Shown here piece after piece: positions 16,783 to 26,442 of a stretch of 64,000 bases of DNA. Source of the stretch: Amycolatopsis sacchari (GTDB lineage: Bacteria; Actinomycetota; Actinomycetes; Mycobacteriales; Pseudonocardiaceae); the NCBI RefSeq assembly GCF_900114035.1, contig NZ_FORP01000008.1:124001-188000 (forward strand), in the 5' to 3' direction. Under the pieces are notes generated by a model. The model ran no database searches and was not told the origin of the DNA. It saw only the letters and a list, made by a program, of their open reading frames with translations. The translations under genes and the position numbers were made by a program. How positions within the stretch are numbered: the stretch's first letter is position 1; every line of letters begins with the position of its first letter.

Positions 16783-17737
16783 CGCGAACGCCCTGCTGGA
16801 GGCGTACCGCACGATGCGCACCATCCGCGCGTTCGAGGAGCGCGTGCACGACGAGTTCGCGACCGGCGAGATCCCCGGGTTCGTGCACCTGTACGCGGGC
16901 GAGGAGGCGTCCGCGGCCGGCGTGTGCGCGCACCTGGACGAGCGCGACTCGATCGCCAGCACCCACCGCGGGCACGGGCACTGCATCGCGAAGGGCGTCG
17001 ACGTCAAGGCGATGATGGCCGAGATCTACGGCCGCCGCACCGGCTCGTGCCACGGCAAGGGCGGCTCGATGCACATCGCGGACCTGTCGAAGGGCATGCT
17101 CGGCGCGAACGGCATCGTCGGCGGCGGGCCGCCGCTGATCTGCGGTACCGCGCTCGCCGCGAAGCAGCTGCGCACCGGCGGTGTCGGCGTGGCGTTCTTC
17201 GGGGACGGCGCGAGCAACCAGGGCACCACGTGCGAGGCGCTGAACCTGGCGTCCGTGTGGAACCTCCCGGCGGTCTTCGTGGCCGAGAACAACGGGTACG
17301 CCGAGGCGACGGCGAGCACGTGGTCGGTGGCGGCGGACAACATCGCCGACCGCGCGGCCGGGTTCGGCATGCCGGGCGTGATCGTGGACGGGTTCGACTT
17401 CTTCGCGGTGCACGAGGCCGCGGGGGAGGCGATCCGGCGGGCCCGCGAGGGTGGCGGCCCGACGTTGATCGAGGTCAAGTTCACCCGCTACTTCGGGCAC
17501 TTCGAGGGCGACCAGCAGACCTACCGCGCGGGCGAGGTCGTCAACGCGCGCGAGAACCTGGACTGCCTGAAGCGTTTCCGCGCGCGGGTCACGGAGACGG
17601 GGCAGCTCGAAGAGTCCACTTTGGATGCCATCGACCAGCAGGTGGCGGACCTGATCGAAGCCGCCGTCACCGAGGCGAAGGCCGCGCCCAAACCCACCCG
17701 TGAGGACCTCGAAACCGACGTCTACGTCTCGTACTGA
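16742..17737 (+). CDS. acoA: Acetoin dehydrogenase E1 alpha subunit (ThDP-dependent)
   Basis: 331 residues, with E1-alpha family features: YRTMRTIRAFEERV, HRGHGHCIAKG, and the ThDP/Mg motif GDGASNQGT ending at AENNGYAEAT (about residues 154-195). The ATG follows AGAAAGGAACGTC. Together with the beta subunit it cleaves acetoin and passes the acetyl group to lipoyl-E2. Branched-chain or pyruvate E1 are alternatives, but the AcoX neighbour and the hydrolase-type AcoC favour acetoin. Confidence 0.87.
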   Translation: MTDTLPTPAAPGLDANALLEAYRTMRTIRAFEERVHDEFATGEIPGFVHLYAGEEASAAGVCAHLDERDSIASTHRGHGHCIAKGVDVKAMMAEIYGRRTGSCHGKGGSMHIADLSKGMLGANGIVGGGPPLICGTALAAKQLRTGGVGVAFFGDGASNQGTTCEALNLASVWNLPAVFVAENNGYAEATASTWSVAADNIADRAAGFGMPGVIVDGFDFFAVHEAAGEAIRRAREGGGPTLIEVKFTRYFGHFEGDQQTYRAGEVVNARENLDCLKRFRARVTETGQLEESTLDAIDQQVADLIEAAVTEAKAAPKPTREDLETDVYVSY

Positions 17738-17748
17738 AGGAGCGCGAC

Positions 17749-18762
17749 ATGGCACGCACGATCAGCTACCGCGAGGCGATCAACGAGGCCCTCGCGCAGG
17801 AGATGGCCCGTGACAACACCGTCGTCGTCATGGGCGAGGACAACGCGGGCGGCGCGGGCAGCCCCGGCGAGGACGACGCTTGGGGCGGCGTCCTCGGTGT
17901 CACCAAAGGGCTTTACCACGCCTTCCCCGGGCGGGTGCTGGACACGCCGATCACGGAGTCGGCGTTCATCGGGGCCGCGATCGGGGCCGCCACGCGAGGC
18001 CTGCGGCCCGTCGCCGAGCTGATGTTCATCGACTTCATGGGCGTCTGCTTCGACCAGATCTTCAACCAGGCGGCCAAGTTCCGGTACATGTTCGGCGGCA
18101 AGGCGGAGACGCCGGTGGTGATCCGCACGATGTACGGCGCCGGTCTCCGGGCCGCGGCACAGCATTCGCAGGCCCTGTACCCGGTTTTCACGCACATCCC
18201 CGGGCTGAAGGTCGTCGTGCCGTCGAGCCCGTACGAGGCGAAGGGCCTGCTGATCCAGTCGATCCGCGACAACGACCCGGTGATCTTCTGCGAGCACAAG
18301 GCGTTGTACGACTCGACGGGCGAAGTGCCCGAGGACAGCTACACGATCCCCTTCGGCGAAGCGAACGTCGTCCGCGACGGCGACGACGTGACGATCGTGG
18401 CGATCGGGCGCATGGTGTCGGTCGCCGAAGCGGCCGCGACCGAGCTGGCGGCTTCCGGCATCGAGGCCGAGATCATCGACCCGCGCACGACGAGCCCGCT
18501 CGACACCGAGACGATCCTGGAGAGCGTCGAGAACACCGGACGGCTGGTCGTCGTGGACGAGGCGACCCCGCGCTGCAACATGGCGACCGACATCTCCGCG
18601 CTGGTCGCGAAGGAGGCGTTCGGGGCGCTGCGGGCGCCGATCGAGATGGTGACCGCCCCGCACACCCCCGTCCCGTTCTCGGACGCGCTGGAGGACCTGT
18701 ACATCCCCGACGCGCAGCGCGTCGTCAACGCGGTCAAGGCGGTGGCCGGATGGACCCGATGA
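17749..18762 (+). CDS. acoB: Acetoin dehydrogenase E1 beta subunit
   Basis: A 337-residue transketolase-like beta subunit: AINEALAQEMARDNTVVVMGEDN at the start, then DTPITESAFIGAAIGAA and FDQIFNQAAKFRYMFGG. It follows acoA by 11 bases behind GAAGGAGCGAC. It pairs with the alpha subunit to form the ThDP site. Its stop overlaps the acoC start region (ATGA). Confidence 0.9.
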   Translation: MARTISYREAINEALAQEMARDNTVVVMGEDNAGGAGSPGEDDAWGGVLGVTKGLYHAFPGRVLDTPITESAFIGAAIGAATRGLRPVAELMFIDFMGVCFDQIFNQAAKFRYMFGGKAETPVVIRTMYGAGLRAAAQHSQALYPVFTHIPGLKVVVPSSPYEAKGLLIQSIRDNDPVIFCEHKALYDSTGEVPEDSYTIPFGEANVVRDGDDVTIVAIGRMVSVAEAAATELAASGIEAEIIDPRTTSPLDTETILESVENTGRLVVVDEATPRCNMATDISALVAKEAFGALRAPIEMVTAPHTPVPFSDALEDLYIPDAQRVVNAVKAVAGWTR

Positions 18763-19829
18763 TCGCCAGGGTCGTCATGCCCAAGTGGGGCCTGTCGATG
18801 ACCAGCGGCAAGATCACCGAGTGGATCGCGAGCGAGGGCGACGAGATCACCGACGGTGACGAGCTGGCCGACATCGACACCGACAAGATCGCCGGTTCGC
18901 TCGAAGCCTCGGACGAGGGCGTGCTGCGCCGCGTGATCGCCCGTGTCGGCGAGGACGTCCCGGTCGGCGCGACCATCGCGTTGATCGCCCCGGCCGACGT
19001 GCCCGAGGAGGAGATCGAGGCCGCCGCCCGGCAGGCCCGCGAGGAGCTGGACTCCGGAGTGGTCCCGGAGGTCGGGGGCCCGGTCACCGGCACCGTCGAG
19101 GTCGGCGGCCGGACGCTCGCGTACGCCACGCTCGGTGAGGGCGAGGAGCACGTCGTGCTGGTGCACGGCTACGGCGGCGACAAGAACTCCTGGCTGTTCG
19201 TGCAGGAACCGCTCGCCGAACGGCACACCGTGCACGCGCTCGACCTGCCGGGCCACGGGGAGTCGGCGAAGGACGTCGGCGACGGCTCGCTGGAGACCCT
19301 CGCCGACGCGGTGCTCGGTTTCCTGGCCGCCAAGGAGATCCCGCGGGCGCACCTCGTCGGGCACTCGCTCGGCGGGGCGGTCGTGGTCGCCGCGGCGGCC
19401 CGCGAGCCGTCACGGGTGGCCTCGCTGACGCTCGTCGCGCCCGCCGGGTTCGGTGACGACATCAACGCGGACTACCTGCGCGGATTCGCCGACGCCACCT
19501 CGCGCCGCGAGCTGAAACCGCACCTGGGGGCGTTGTTCGGCGACCCGGCGCGGGTGACCAGGCAGCTCGCCGACGACCTGATGAAGTACAAGCGGATCGA
19601 CGGGGTGGACAAGGCGCTGCACACGCTCGTCGACACGCTGCTGCGGCCGCTGGACGTGCGCCCGCTGCTGTCCGAAGTGGACATTCCGGTGACCGTCGTG
19701 TGGGGCCGCCGGGACGCCGTGGTGCCGGTCTCCAACGCCGCGTCACTGGAAAACGTGCGGTTCGTCGACGACGCGGGGCACATGGTGCACATGGAAGCCC
19801 CTTCGGCCGTTGTGGAAGTGGTCCCCTGA
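18759..19829 (+). CDS. acoC: Acetoin dehydrogenase E2-like protein: lipoyl domain fused to alpha/beta hydrolase
   Basis: 356 residues. The N-terminal lipoyl domain (about 1-78) has the lipoylated Lys in DTDKIAGSLEAS. It is followed by a linker and an alpha/beta-hydrolase domain (about 105-356) with nucleophile elbow GHSLGG and a C-terminal DDAGHMVHME His. This arrangement, with no classical acetyltransferase catalytic domain, is the AcoC type. The start is ATG 18759 (overlapping the acoB stop) or ATG 18750 three codons upstream. No E3 dihydrolipoyl dehydrogenase gene is in the cluster, so E3 must be shared from elsewhere. Confidence 0.88.
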   Translation: MIARVVMPKWGLSMTSGKITEWIASEGDEITDGDELADIDTDKIAGSLEASDEGVLRRVIARVGEDVPVGATIALIAPADVPEEEIEAAARQAREELDSGVVPEVGGPVTGTVEVGGRTLAYATLGEGEEHVVLVHGYGGDKNSWLFVQEPLAERHTVHALDLPGHGESAKDVGDGSLETLADAVLGFLAAKEIPRAHLVGHSLGGAVVVAAAAREPSRVASLTLVAPAGFGDDINADYLRGFADATSRRELKPHLGALFGDPARVTRQLADDLMKYKRIDGVDKALHTLVDTLLRPLDVRPLLSEVDIPVTVVWGRRDAVVPVSNAASLENVRFVDDAGHMVHMEAPSAVVEVVP

Positions 19830-19846
19830 GTGTCACCCTCGACAGG

Positions 19847-21061
19847 ATGGCCGAACACCTCGAGGCAGCGCTGCCGGTCGGGGAGGACCCCCGGCGGTAC
19901 GCGCGCGCCCTCGCGAAGGTGTGGGAGGCCGCCCTGTCCGGCGAGGCGCTGCCGAAGCGGCCGCGCCCGGTGATCGGCGAGTCCTGGCAACGGATGCGGC
20001 GGCTCGGGGTCGATCCCGACCACGGGAACGAGCCCGAGCCGCTCACCCCGGCCGACGTCGCGGCCCGCCGCGAGGCGAGCGGGCTGGCCGGTGTCCTGCC
20101 GGTGCTGCGGGCCGGGCTCGTGGGCGTGGCGGAGCAGGCCGCGCACATCATGGTCGTGGTGGACCAGGGCGGCGCCGTGCTGTGGCGCGAGGGCAGCAAG
20201 GCGGTGCGCCGCCGCGCGGACGGGCTCGGGTTCGTGGAAGGCGTGTGCTGGCACGAAAACGTCGTCGGCACGAACGCGATCGGCACGTCACTGGTGGCCC
20301 GCCGCCCGATCCAGGTCTACTCCGCCGAGCACTACGTGCGCACGCACCACGCGTGGACCTGCTCCGCCGCCCCGCTGCGCGACCCGCGGGACGGGCGGCT
20401 GCTCGGCGTGGTGGACCTGTCCGGGCCCGCCGCGACCGTGCACCCGAGCACGCTGGCGCTCGTCGACGCCGTCGCCCGGCTCGCCGAATCGACCCTGCGC
20501 ACCGCCCACCTCGCCGAACTCGACCGGCTGCGGGGCGTCGCGCTGCCGGTGCTGTCCAAGGTGCCCGGCCGCGCCGTCGTCGTTGACCGGCACGGCTGGG
20601 TCGCCGCCACCGCGGGGCTCGCCCCGGTCGAGCGCGTCTCACTGCCGTCGGGGTGCGCGCCGGGGCAGACCTGGTTGCCCGCCTTGGGCAGTTGCGTGCT
20701 CGAACCGCTCCCGGGTGGCTGGCTCGTGCGGCTCGCCCGCGAAGCCGATGCGCCCATCCGGGTGGTTCTCGACGATTCGACGCTCACGGTCACCGGAACC
20801 ACCGGTTCCTGGACGCATTCGCTCAGCCCGCGGCACGCCGAAATCCTGCACTCGCTCGCGGTCCACCGCGAAGGCCGCTCCGCCGCCGACCTCGCGGAGG
20901 AGTTGTTCGGTGATCGTGCGCGCACCGTCACCGTCCGCGCGGAAATGTCGCGCCTGCGCCGGAATTTCGGGTCCGTGCTCGCCCGTGCGCCGTACCGGTT
21001 CGCCGACGGGATCGAGGTCGTCCTGACTCGGAAAGGCAACCGGGCAGACACGGTCCAATAA
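19847..21061 (+). CDS. AcoR-like GAF-domain regulator without the sigma-54 AAA+ domain
   Basis: 404 residues, starting 17 bases after acoC. The N-terminal region (about 1-230) matches the GAF part of AcoR-type activators: PVIGESWQRMRRLGVDP, CWHENVVGTNAIGTSL and THHAWTCSAAPLRDP. The central sigma-54-interacting ATPase (GAFTGA, Walker motifs) is absent. Instead a C-terminal winged-helix-like region (LSPRHAEILHSLAVH ... TVTVRAEMSRLRRNFG) ends the protein. Actinobacteria lack sigma-54, so this is a rewired activator, probably of the preceding aco genes in response to acetoin (inference). Confidence 0.78.
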   Translation: MAEHLEAALPVGEDPRRYARALAKVWEAALSGEALPKRPRPVIGESWQRMRRLGVDPDHGNEPEPLTPADVAARREASGLAGVLPVLRAGLVGVAEQAAHIMVVVDQGGAVLWREGSKAVRRRADGLGFVEGVCWHENVVGTNAIGTSLVARRPIQVYSAEHYVRTHHAWTCSAAPLRDPRDGRLLGVVDLSGPAATVHPSTLALVDAVARLAESTLRTAHLAELDRLRGVALPVLSKVPGRAVVVDRHGWVAATAGLAPVERVSLPSGCAPGQTWLPALGSCVLEPLPGGWLVRLAREADAPIRVVLDDSTLTVTGTTGSWTHSLSPRHAEILHSLAVHREGRSAADLAEELFGDRARTVTVRAEMSRLRRNFGSVLARAPYRFADGIEVVLTRKGNRADTVQ

Positions 21062-21161
21062 CGTCGTGCGGAATTTTCCGAACCGCCCGGACTCGATGGC
21101 GGACGCTCCGGCCACTCGGCTACCTTCATTGCGGTAGTCGGCGGGCGAGGGGTGGAGTTTC

Positions 21162-22544
21162 ATGACGAGTACCGCGGTGCGGCCTGGGGCGCCGAGCGGA
21201 CCCGTACCCGAGCCACCCGCACCCGGCGGCGCCGGGCGCAGCGGGTTCGCCGGGCTGCTCGACCTGCCGGTCGCCGCCGCGCGCGGGCTGACGCGGTCGG
21301 TGCGCACGAGCCCGGGGCGGCTCACCGTGATCGGGGTCGGGCTCGTCGTGCTGGCACTGGTCTTCGGCGTCGTCGGCACGATCGCCGTGCAGGGCAAGAA
21401 GGACACGATCAACGACCTGATCGACCACCGCGAGCCGCTGACCGCCGCGTCGCAGGAGGTGTACCGCTCGCTGTCCGACGCGGACGCCACGTCGGCCGAC
21501 GCGTTCCTGGTGATCGGCGCCGAACCGCCCGAGATGCGGGAGCGGTACGACCAGGACATCGCGCGCGCCGGTGCAGCGCTCGCGAAGGCCGCTTCGGACT
21601 CCGAGGGGGTCGCGGCCGCGGCGGCGCAGGTGGACATCATCAGCCGCAACCTGCCCGTCTACACCGGCATCATCGAGCGCGCCAAGGCGAACAACCGCCA
21701 GGGCTTCCCGGTCGGCGCGTCGTACCTGCGCGAGGCGTCGCACCTCATGCGCGCCACGATCCTGCCCGCGGCCGAGGAGCTGTACCGCATCGACACCGAA
21801 CGGCTCACCGCCGAACAGGACGACGCGGCCGGCTTCCCGTGGGCGGGTGTGATCCTGCTGGTCGCCGTGCTCGGCGCGCTCGTCGCCACGCAGGTCTACC
21901 TGACGAGGCGCACCAACCGGCTGCTCAACATCGGGCTGGTCGTCGCGAGCGGCGCGATGGTGCTGGTCCTGCTGTGGGGTGTGGTCGCGTTGATCGTGCA
22001 GGGCACGCTGGTCGGCGGCGGCCGGGACGACGGCAGCCACCCCGCCGACGTGCTGGTCCGCGCCCGCATCGCCGCCGTGCAGGCCCGCGCCGACGAGATG
22101 ATGACGCTCGTCGCCCGTGGTGACGGCAGCAGCTACGAGCAGGACTACCAGCGGCTCTCCCCGCAGTTCAGCGGGTTGCTGACGGAGGCGCGGGGGCTGC
22201 TGGACGGTCCGGCGGCGCAGCAGATCACCGAGGCGGGGGCGAGCGCGAACGCGTGGCTCGAGGCCCACAAGGACGTCCGCGCGCAGGACGACGGCGGCAA
22301 CTACGCCGAAGCCGTGAAGAAGGCCGTCGACACCACCGCACCGGACAGCGCGGCGAGCGCCTTCGGCAAGCTCGACCAGGCGCTGGTGACGGCGATCGAC
22401 GCCGCCCGCCAGAACTTCCTCGACGAGACGCGCAACGCCGACCGCGCGCTGACCCTGCTGGCGCCCGGTGTCGCGGTGCTGTCGCTGGTCGCCGCGGCGG
22501 GGGTGACGATGGGGATCCGCGACCGGCTGAGGGAGTACCGGTGA
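21162..22544 (+). CDS. glnX: GlnX-like membrane sensor of the PknG pathway
   Basis: 460 residues with a Pro-rich cytoplasmic N-terminus. Four membrane helices lie at about 54-76, 227-247, 256-281 and 430-452, separated by two extracytoplasmic helical-bundle segments. Position and topology match GlnX of mycobacteria, which with lipoprotein GlnH senses extracellular aspartate/glutamate/glutamine and signals to kinase PknG. It is the first gene of a tightly packed operon: its stop overlaps the GTG of glnH. Confidence 0.85.
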   Translation: MTSTAVRPGAPSGPVPEPPAPGGAGRSGFAGLLDLPVAAARGLTRSVRTSPGRLTVIGVGLVVLALVFGVVGTIAVQGKKDTINDLIDHREPLTAASQEVYRSLSDADATSADAFLVIGAEPPEMRERYDQDIARAGAALAKAASDSEGVAAAAAQVDIISRNLPVYTGIIERAKANNRQGFPVGASYLREASHLMRATILPAAEELYRIDTERLTAEQDDAAGFPWAGVILLVAVLGALVATQVYLTRRTNRLLNIGLVVASGAMVLVLLWGVVALIVQGTLVGGGRDDGSHPADVLVRARIAAVQARADEMMTLVARGDGSSYEQDYQRLSPQFSGLLTEARGLLDGPAAQQITEAGASANAWLEAHKDVRAQDDGGNYAEAVKKAVDTTAPDSAASAFGKLDQALVTAIDAARQNFLDETRNADRALTLLAPGVAVLSLVAAAGVTMGIRDRLREYR

Positions 22545-23497
22545 AGAAGCTCTACAGGCTCGCCGCGCTGTGTGCGGCGGCCGCGTTGCTCGTCGGCTGC
22601 GGCAGCGCGGGCACGCCCGTCGACCCCGCCCCCGTCGGCGCGGTGCAGGCACCGCAGCCCGCGAACGTCGGCGGGGCGGACCCGTCCGCGGGCGGCTCGA
22701 CCGCGGCCACCTGCGACACGCGCAGCCTCTCGCCGAGCCCCGGCATCCCGTCCGGCTCGACGATGGCGCAGATCCGCTCGCGGGGACGGCTGATCGCCGG
22801 GGTGGACCAGACCACGTACCTGTTCGGCTTCCTCAACCCCGCCAACGGCAACCTCGAGGGCTTCGACATCGACATCGTCAAGCAGCTCGCGGCCGCGATC
22901 TTCGGGTCGTGGGAGGGGCACGTGCAGTGGAAGGCGATCCCGTCGTCCCAGCGGGAGAACGTGCTGCGCGACCACAGCGTGGACGTCGTGGTCCGCACGT
23001 ACAGCATCACGTGCGCGCGGCTGAAGGACGTGAACTTCTCGGCTCCGTACTACCAGGCGGGGCAGCGCGTGCTCGCCACGCGCAACTCCGGCATCACCGG
23101 CCTGTCCGACCTGGGCGGCAAGAAGGTGTGCGCCACCAAGACGTCCACGTCGCTTTCGGCGATCCAGAACGCGCCCGCGCGGCCCGTGCCGGTCTCGGTG
23201 AACAACTGGTCGGACTGCCTGGTGATGCTGCAGCAGGGGCAGGTCGACGCGATCTCCACCGACGACGTGATCCTCGCCGGGATGGCGAAGCAGGACCCGA
23301 ACCTGGAGGTCGTCGGCGACCGGTTCACGCAGGAGAACTACGGCGTCGGCATCCCGAAGGGCCAGGACGACATGGTCCGGTTCGTCAACTCCGTGCTGGA
23401 GAACGTCCGCGGCAGCGGCGTCTGGCAGCAGACCTACAACACCTGGATCGCGCCCGTGCTCGGGCCCGCAGGCCCGCCGCCCGTTTCGTACCGATGA
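22541..23497 (+). CDS. glnH: GlnH-like solute-binding lipoprotein
   Basis: 318 residues. It starts at GTG 22541 overlapping the glnX stop (GTGA). The signal peptide ends in lipobox LLVGC (Cys about residue 21), followed by a low-complexity linker and a family-3 amino-acid-binding fold: LIAGVDQTTYLFGF, GFDIDIVKQLAAAIFG, and the second-lobe GVGIPKGQDDMVRFVN. It is membrane-anchored outside the cell and presents amino acids to GlnX. No permease genes of an uptake system are nearby, consistent with a sensing role. Confidence 0.9.
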   Translation: MKKLYRLAALCAAAALLVGCGSAGTPVDPAPVGAVQAPQPANVGGADPSAGGSTAATCDTRSLSPSPGIPSGSTMAQIRSRGRLIAGVDQTTYLFGFLNPANGNLEGFDIDIVKQLAAAIFGSWEGHVQWKAIPSSQRENVLRDHSVDVVVRTYSITCARLKDVNFSAPYYQAGQRVLATRNSGITGLSDLGGKKVCATKTSTSLSAIQNAPARPVPVSVNNWSDCLVMLQQGQVDAISTDDVILAGMAKQDPNLEVVGDRFTQENYGVGIPKGQDDMVRFVNSVLENVRGSGVWQQTYNTWIAPVLGPAGPPPVSYR

Positions 23498-23504
23498 GGG
23501 GACC

Positions 23505-25886
23505 ATGCCCGACCACGAGCCCATCTCCGGCCGGCTCGACGAATCCCCGGCCGAGTCCACGCAGTTCATCCGTCCCGTCGCGCCGCCCCAGCAGGCGCAG
23601 CAACCGCAGCTGACCAGCGTGCTCGCCTCGCCGTCGCCGACGACGAGCATCCGGCCGCCCGCGCACGTCGACGAGGCGCGCGGCACCGGCCCGCAACTGC
23701 CCGACCCGGGCACGGAAAGCGTGCTGCCCGAGACGTCCAGCGGACGGCACACCGGCAGCGGTACGGGTCCGGGCACCGGCGGCACGGGTTCCGGCCCGTT
23801 CCCCGGCACGTCGCGGCGCACCGGCAGGCGCACCTCCCGGCGCGGCAGGCTGGGGCTGGGGCTGGTCGACGTGCCGCCCGTGCCCTACCGCGACCCGGCG
23901 TCGGCGGTGCTGACGAACCCGGTGGTGTCGGAGGAGAAGCGCTACTGCGGCAACTGCTCGGCGAAGGTCGGGCGCGGTGACGCCGGTCCCGAGGGCGTGT
24001 GCGAGAACTGCGGCACGCCGTATTCGTTCGTGCCGAAGCTGCGGCCCGGTGACCTCGTCGGCGGGCAGTACGAGGTGCTGGGCGCGCTCGCGTACGGCGG
24101 GCTGGGCTGGATCTACCTCGCGCAGGACCACAACGTCAACGACCGCTGGGTCGTCCTCAAAGGACTGATCGACGCGGGCGACGCGACGGCGACGGCCGCG
24201 GCGGTGAACGAGACCCGCTTCCTGGCGGAGGTCGAGCACCCGAACATCGTCAAGATCTACAACTTCGTGCAGCACCCGGACCCGCAGACCGGGCACTCCG
24301 TCGGCTACATCGTGATGGAGTACGTCGGCGGGCAGTCGCTGCGGCAGCTCGCGCTCGCGCACTACCGCAAGGCGGGCAGGCCGGAACCGCTGCCGATCGC
24401 GCAGGTCATCGCGTACGGGCTGGAGATCCTGCCCGCGCTCGGTTACCTGCACAGCCAGAACCTGCTGTACTGCGACCTCAAGCCGGACAACGTCATCCAG
24501 ACGCACGAGCAGCTGAAGCTGATCGACCTGGGTGCGGTGCGGCGCATCGACGACTACTCCAGCCCGCTGTTCTTCACCACCGGCTACAGCGCACCGGAGC
24601 TGGCCTCGCAGGGTGCGTCGGTGGCGTCCGACCTGTACACGGTGGGCCGCACGCTCGCGGTGCTGAGCTTCGAGTTCAACGGCTACACCACGAAGTACAA
24701 GGACTCGCTGCCCAGCCCGGACGAGGTGCCGCTGTTCAAGCTGTTCGGGTCGTACTACCGGTTCCTCAAGCGCGCGACGCACCGCGACCCGGACCGCCGG
24801 TTCATCACGGCCGAGGACATGGCGGACCAGCTCGCCGGGGTGCTGCGCGAGATCATGGCGCTGGGCACCGGAAAAGCGCGGCCGGGTGTGTCCACTGTGT
24901 TCGGTCCGGAGACCAACACGTTCGGCGTGGACATCGTGGTGCCCGAGCCGGGGAAGCCGGTGGAGCTGCCCAAGGGTGAGGACGTCGTGGGTGGCCTGCC
25001 GATCCCGCAGGTGGACACGAGCGACCCGGCGGCCGGTGTGCTGGCGACGACGACGGCGCTGGACCCGCAGGGCGCGATCGACGCGTTGATCGGTGCGCCG
25101 CGGCAGTCGATCGAGGTGCGGCTGCGCATCGTCCGCGCCCGCATCGAGCTCGGCGAGCTCGCGGAGGCGAACCGGCAGCTGCAGGCCGCGCAGTACCTGG
25201 CGATCCGCGCGGGCTACCCGCATGACTGGCGGATCGACTGGCATCGCGGGCTGATCGAGCTGGCCGGCGGGCGGCAGCGCGTCGCGCAGGTGGCGTTCGA
25301 GGCGGTGTACGACGACCTGCCGGGTGAGATCGCGCCGAAGCTCGCGCTGGCCGTGAGCGCGGAAGGCGTCGGGGACTACTTCGCGGCGTCGCGGCTGTAC
25401 GAGCTGGTGTGGCGGACGGACCGCAGTTACGTGAGCGCGGCGTTCGGCCTGGCCCGCGTGTACCTGGCGCAGGGCGCGCGGGCGAGCGCGATCGAGGTGC
25501 TGGAGTCGGTCCCGTCGTCGTCGACGCACTACGTGGCGGCGCAGGTCGCGGCGATCAAGATCAAGACGCGCGCGACGGGCAACGGCCAGGTGACCGAAGG
25601 CGATCTCGCGGACGCGGGCGCTCGCTTGGAGAGGCTCACCCTGGACGCGGAAAGCCGCACGCGCCTGACGGCGGAGGTGCTGGAAGCGGCGTTCGAGTGG
25701 GTCCGCGCGGCCCCGCCGAACCACACGACGAACACGCGGGTGCTGGGCTGCCGCCTGTCCGAACGCGACGTCCGGTTCGGCCTGGAGCGCTGCTACCGCA
25801 CCCTGGCCCGCGTCGCCCACACCACGGAGGACCGCATAGCCCTCGTCGACCGCGCCAACGCCATCCGCCCCAGGACGCTGACGTAG
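23505..25886 (+). CDS. pknG: Serine/threonine protein kinase PknG
   Basis: 793 residues with the PknG layout. A disordered N-terminus carries a Thr in ESTQFIRP. A rubredoxin-like metal site (CGNCSAKVG ... CENCGTP, about 147-170) precedes the kinase domain (about 182-440), which has Gly-loop GGLGWIYL, Lys in VVLKG (about 218) and catalytic YCDLKPDN (about 324). A C-terminal TPR region (about 520-793) ends the protein. It is soluble, with no membrane helix. It regulates 2-oxoglutarate dehydrogenase through GarA phosphorylation in relatives. It is the last gene of the glnX-glnH-pknG operon. Confidence 0.95.
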   Translation: MPDHEPISGRLDESPAESTQFIRPVAPPQQAQQPQLTSVLASPSPTTSIRPPAHVDEARGTGPQLPDPGTESVLPETSSGRHTGSGTGPGTGGTGSGPFPGTSRRTGRRTSRRGRLGLGLVDVPPVPYRDPASAVLTNPVVSEEKRYCGNCSAKVGRGDAGPEGVCENCGTPYSFVPKLRPGDLVGGQYEVLGALAYGGLGWIYLAQDHNVNDRWVVLKGLIDAGDATATAAAVNETRFLAEVEHPNIVKIYNFVQHPDPQTGHSVGYIVMEYVGGQSLRQLALAHYRKAGRPEPLPIAQVIAYGLEILPALGYLHSQNLLYCDLKPDNVIQTHEQLKLIDLGAVRRIDDYSSPLFFTTGYSAPELASQGASVASDLYTVGRTLAVLSFEFNGYTTKYKDSLPSPDEVPLFKLFGSYYRFLKRATHRDPDRRFITAEDMADQLAGVLREIMALGTGKARPGVSTVFGPETNTFGVDIVVPEPGKPVELPKGEDVVGGLPIPQVDTSDPAAGVLATTTALDPQGAIDALIGAPRQSIEVRLRIVRARIELGELAEANRQLQAAQYLAIRAGYPHDWRIDWHRGLIELAGGRQRVAQVAFEAVYDDLPGEIAPKLALAVSAEGVGDYFAASRLYELVWRTDRSYVSAAFGLARVYLAQGARASAIEVLESVPSSSTHYVAAQVAAIKIKTRATGNGQVTEGDLADAGARLERLTLDAESRTRLTAEVLEAAFEWVRAAPPNHTTNTRVLGCRLSERDVRFGLERCYRTLARVAHTTEDRIALVDRANAIRPRTLT

Positions 25887-25890
25887 CGCA

Positions 25891-26442
25891 TCACGGGTTG
25901 ATGCGGTCCTGGGCCTGCTGGAACTTGGACATGGCGTCCGGGTCACCGTGCGTGGTGAAGTGCTCGAAGCTCACCTCGACGAACAGCGCCCGCGCCCGCA
26001 CGGCGACCGGCCCGTCCTCGGCGTCCAGGCGGCCTTCGGCGCTCGCGTAGAGCTTGCGCCCCGCCACGCCGTCGACCTTCGCCGTGATGAACAGCGTCGA
26101 GCCGACCGACACGGGCCGCACGAAGTCCGTCTCCAGCTTCCCCGTCACGGCGGGACGGCGCAGCAGGTTGCCGACCGTCGAGCCGAGCGCCTCGTCGAAC
26201 GCGCAGGCCAGCAGCCCGCCGTGCGCCAGCCCGGGCGCGCCCTGGTGCGCCTCGGTGACGGTGAACTGCGAGTGCACCAGCGCGTGCTCGCCCATCGCCG
26301 ACCGCATGTGCAGGCCGCCGTCCACCTCACCGCAGCCGAAGCACTGCTCGTAGTGCATCGCGAGCTTCGTGCCCGCCTGCGGCGCGTCGGGGTGCGGAGC
26401 CGGCGTCTCGGTCTCGACGGGCGGCCAGGGAGTGGACTTCAT
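25891..26442 (-). CDS. PaaI/hotdog-family thioesterase-like protein
   Basis: 183 residues from ATG 26442; an in-frame ATG 20 codons upstream lacks family-like sequence. A hotdog core is visible: GAPGLAHGGLLACAFDEALG carries the HGG active-site loop and catalytic Asp/Glu. The N-terminus has CFGCGEVDGGLHM, as in many actinobacterial PaaI-like proteins. It is convergent with pknG, the stops being 4 bases apart. The substrate is unknown. Confidence 0.78.
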   Translation of the reverse strand: MKSTPWPPVETETPAPHPDAPQAGTKLAMHYEQCFGCGEVDGGLHMRSAMGEHALVHSQFTVTEAHQGAPGLAHGGLLACAFDEALGSTVGNLLRRPAVTGKLETDFVRPVSVGSTLFITAKVDGVAGRKLYASAEGRLDAEDGPVAVRARALFVEVSFEHFTTHGDPDAMSKFQQAQDRINP

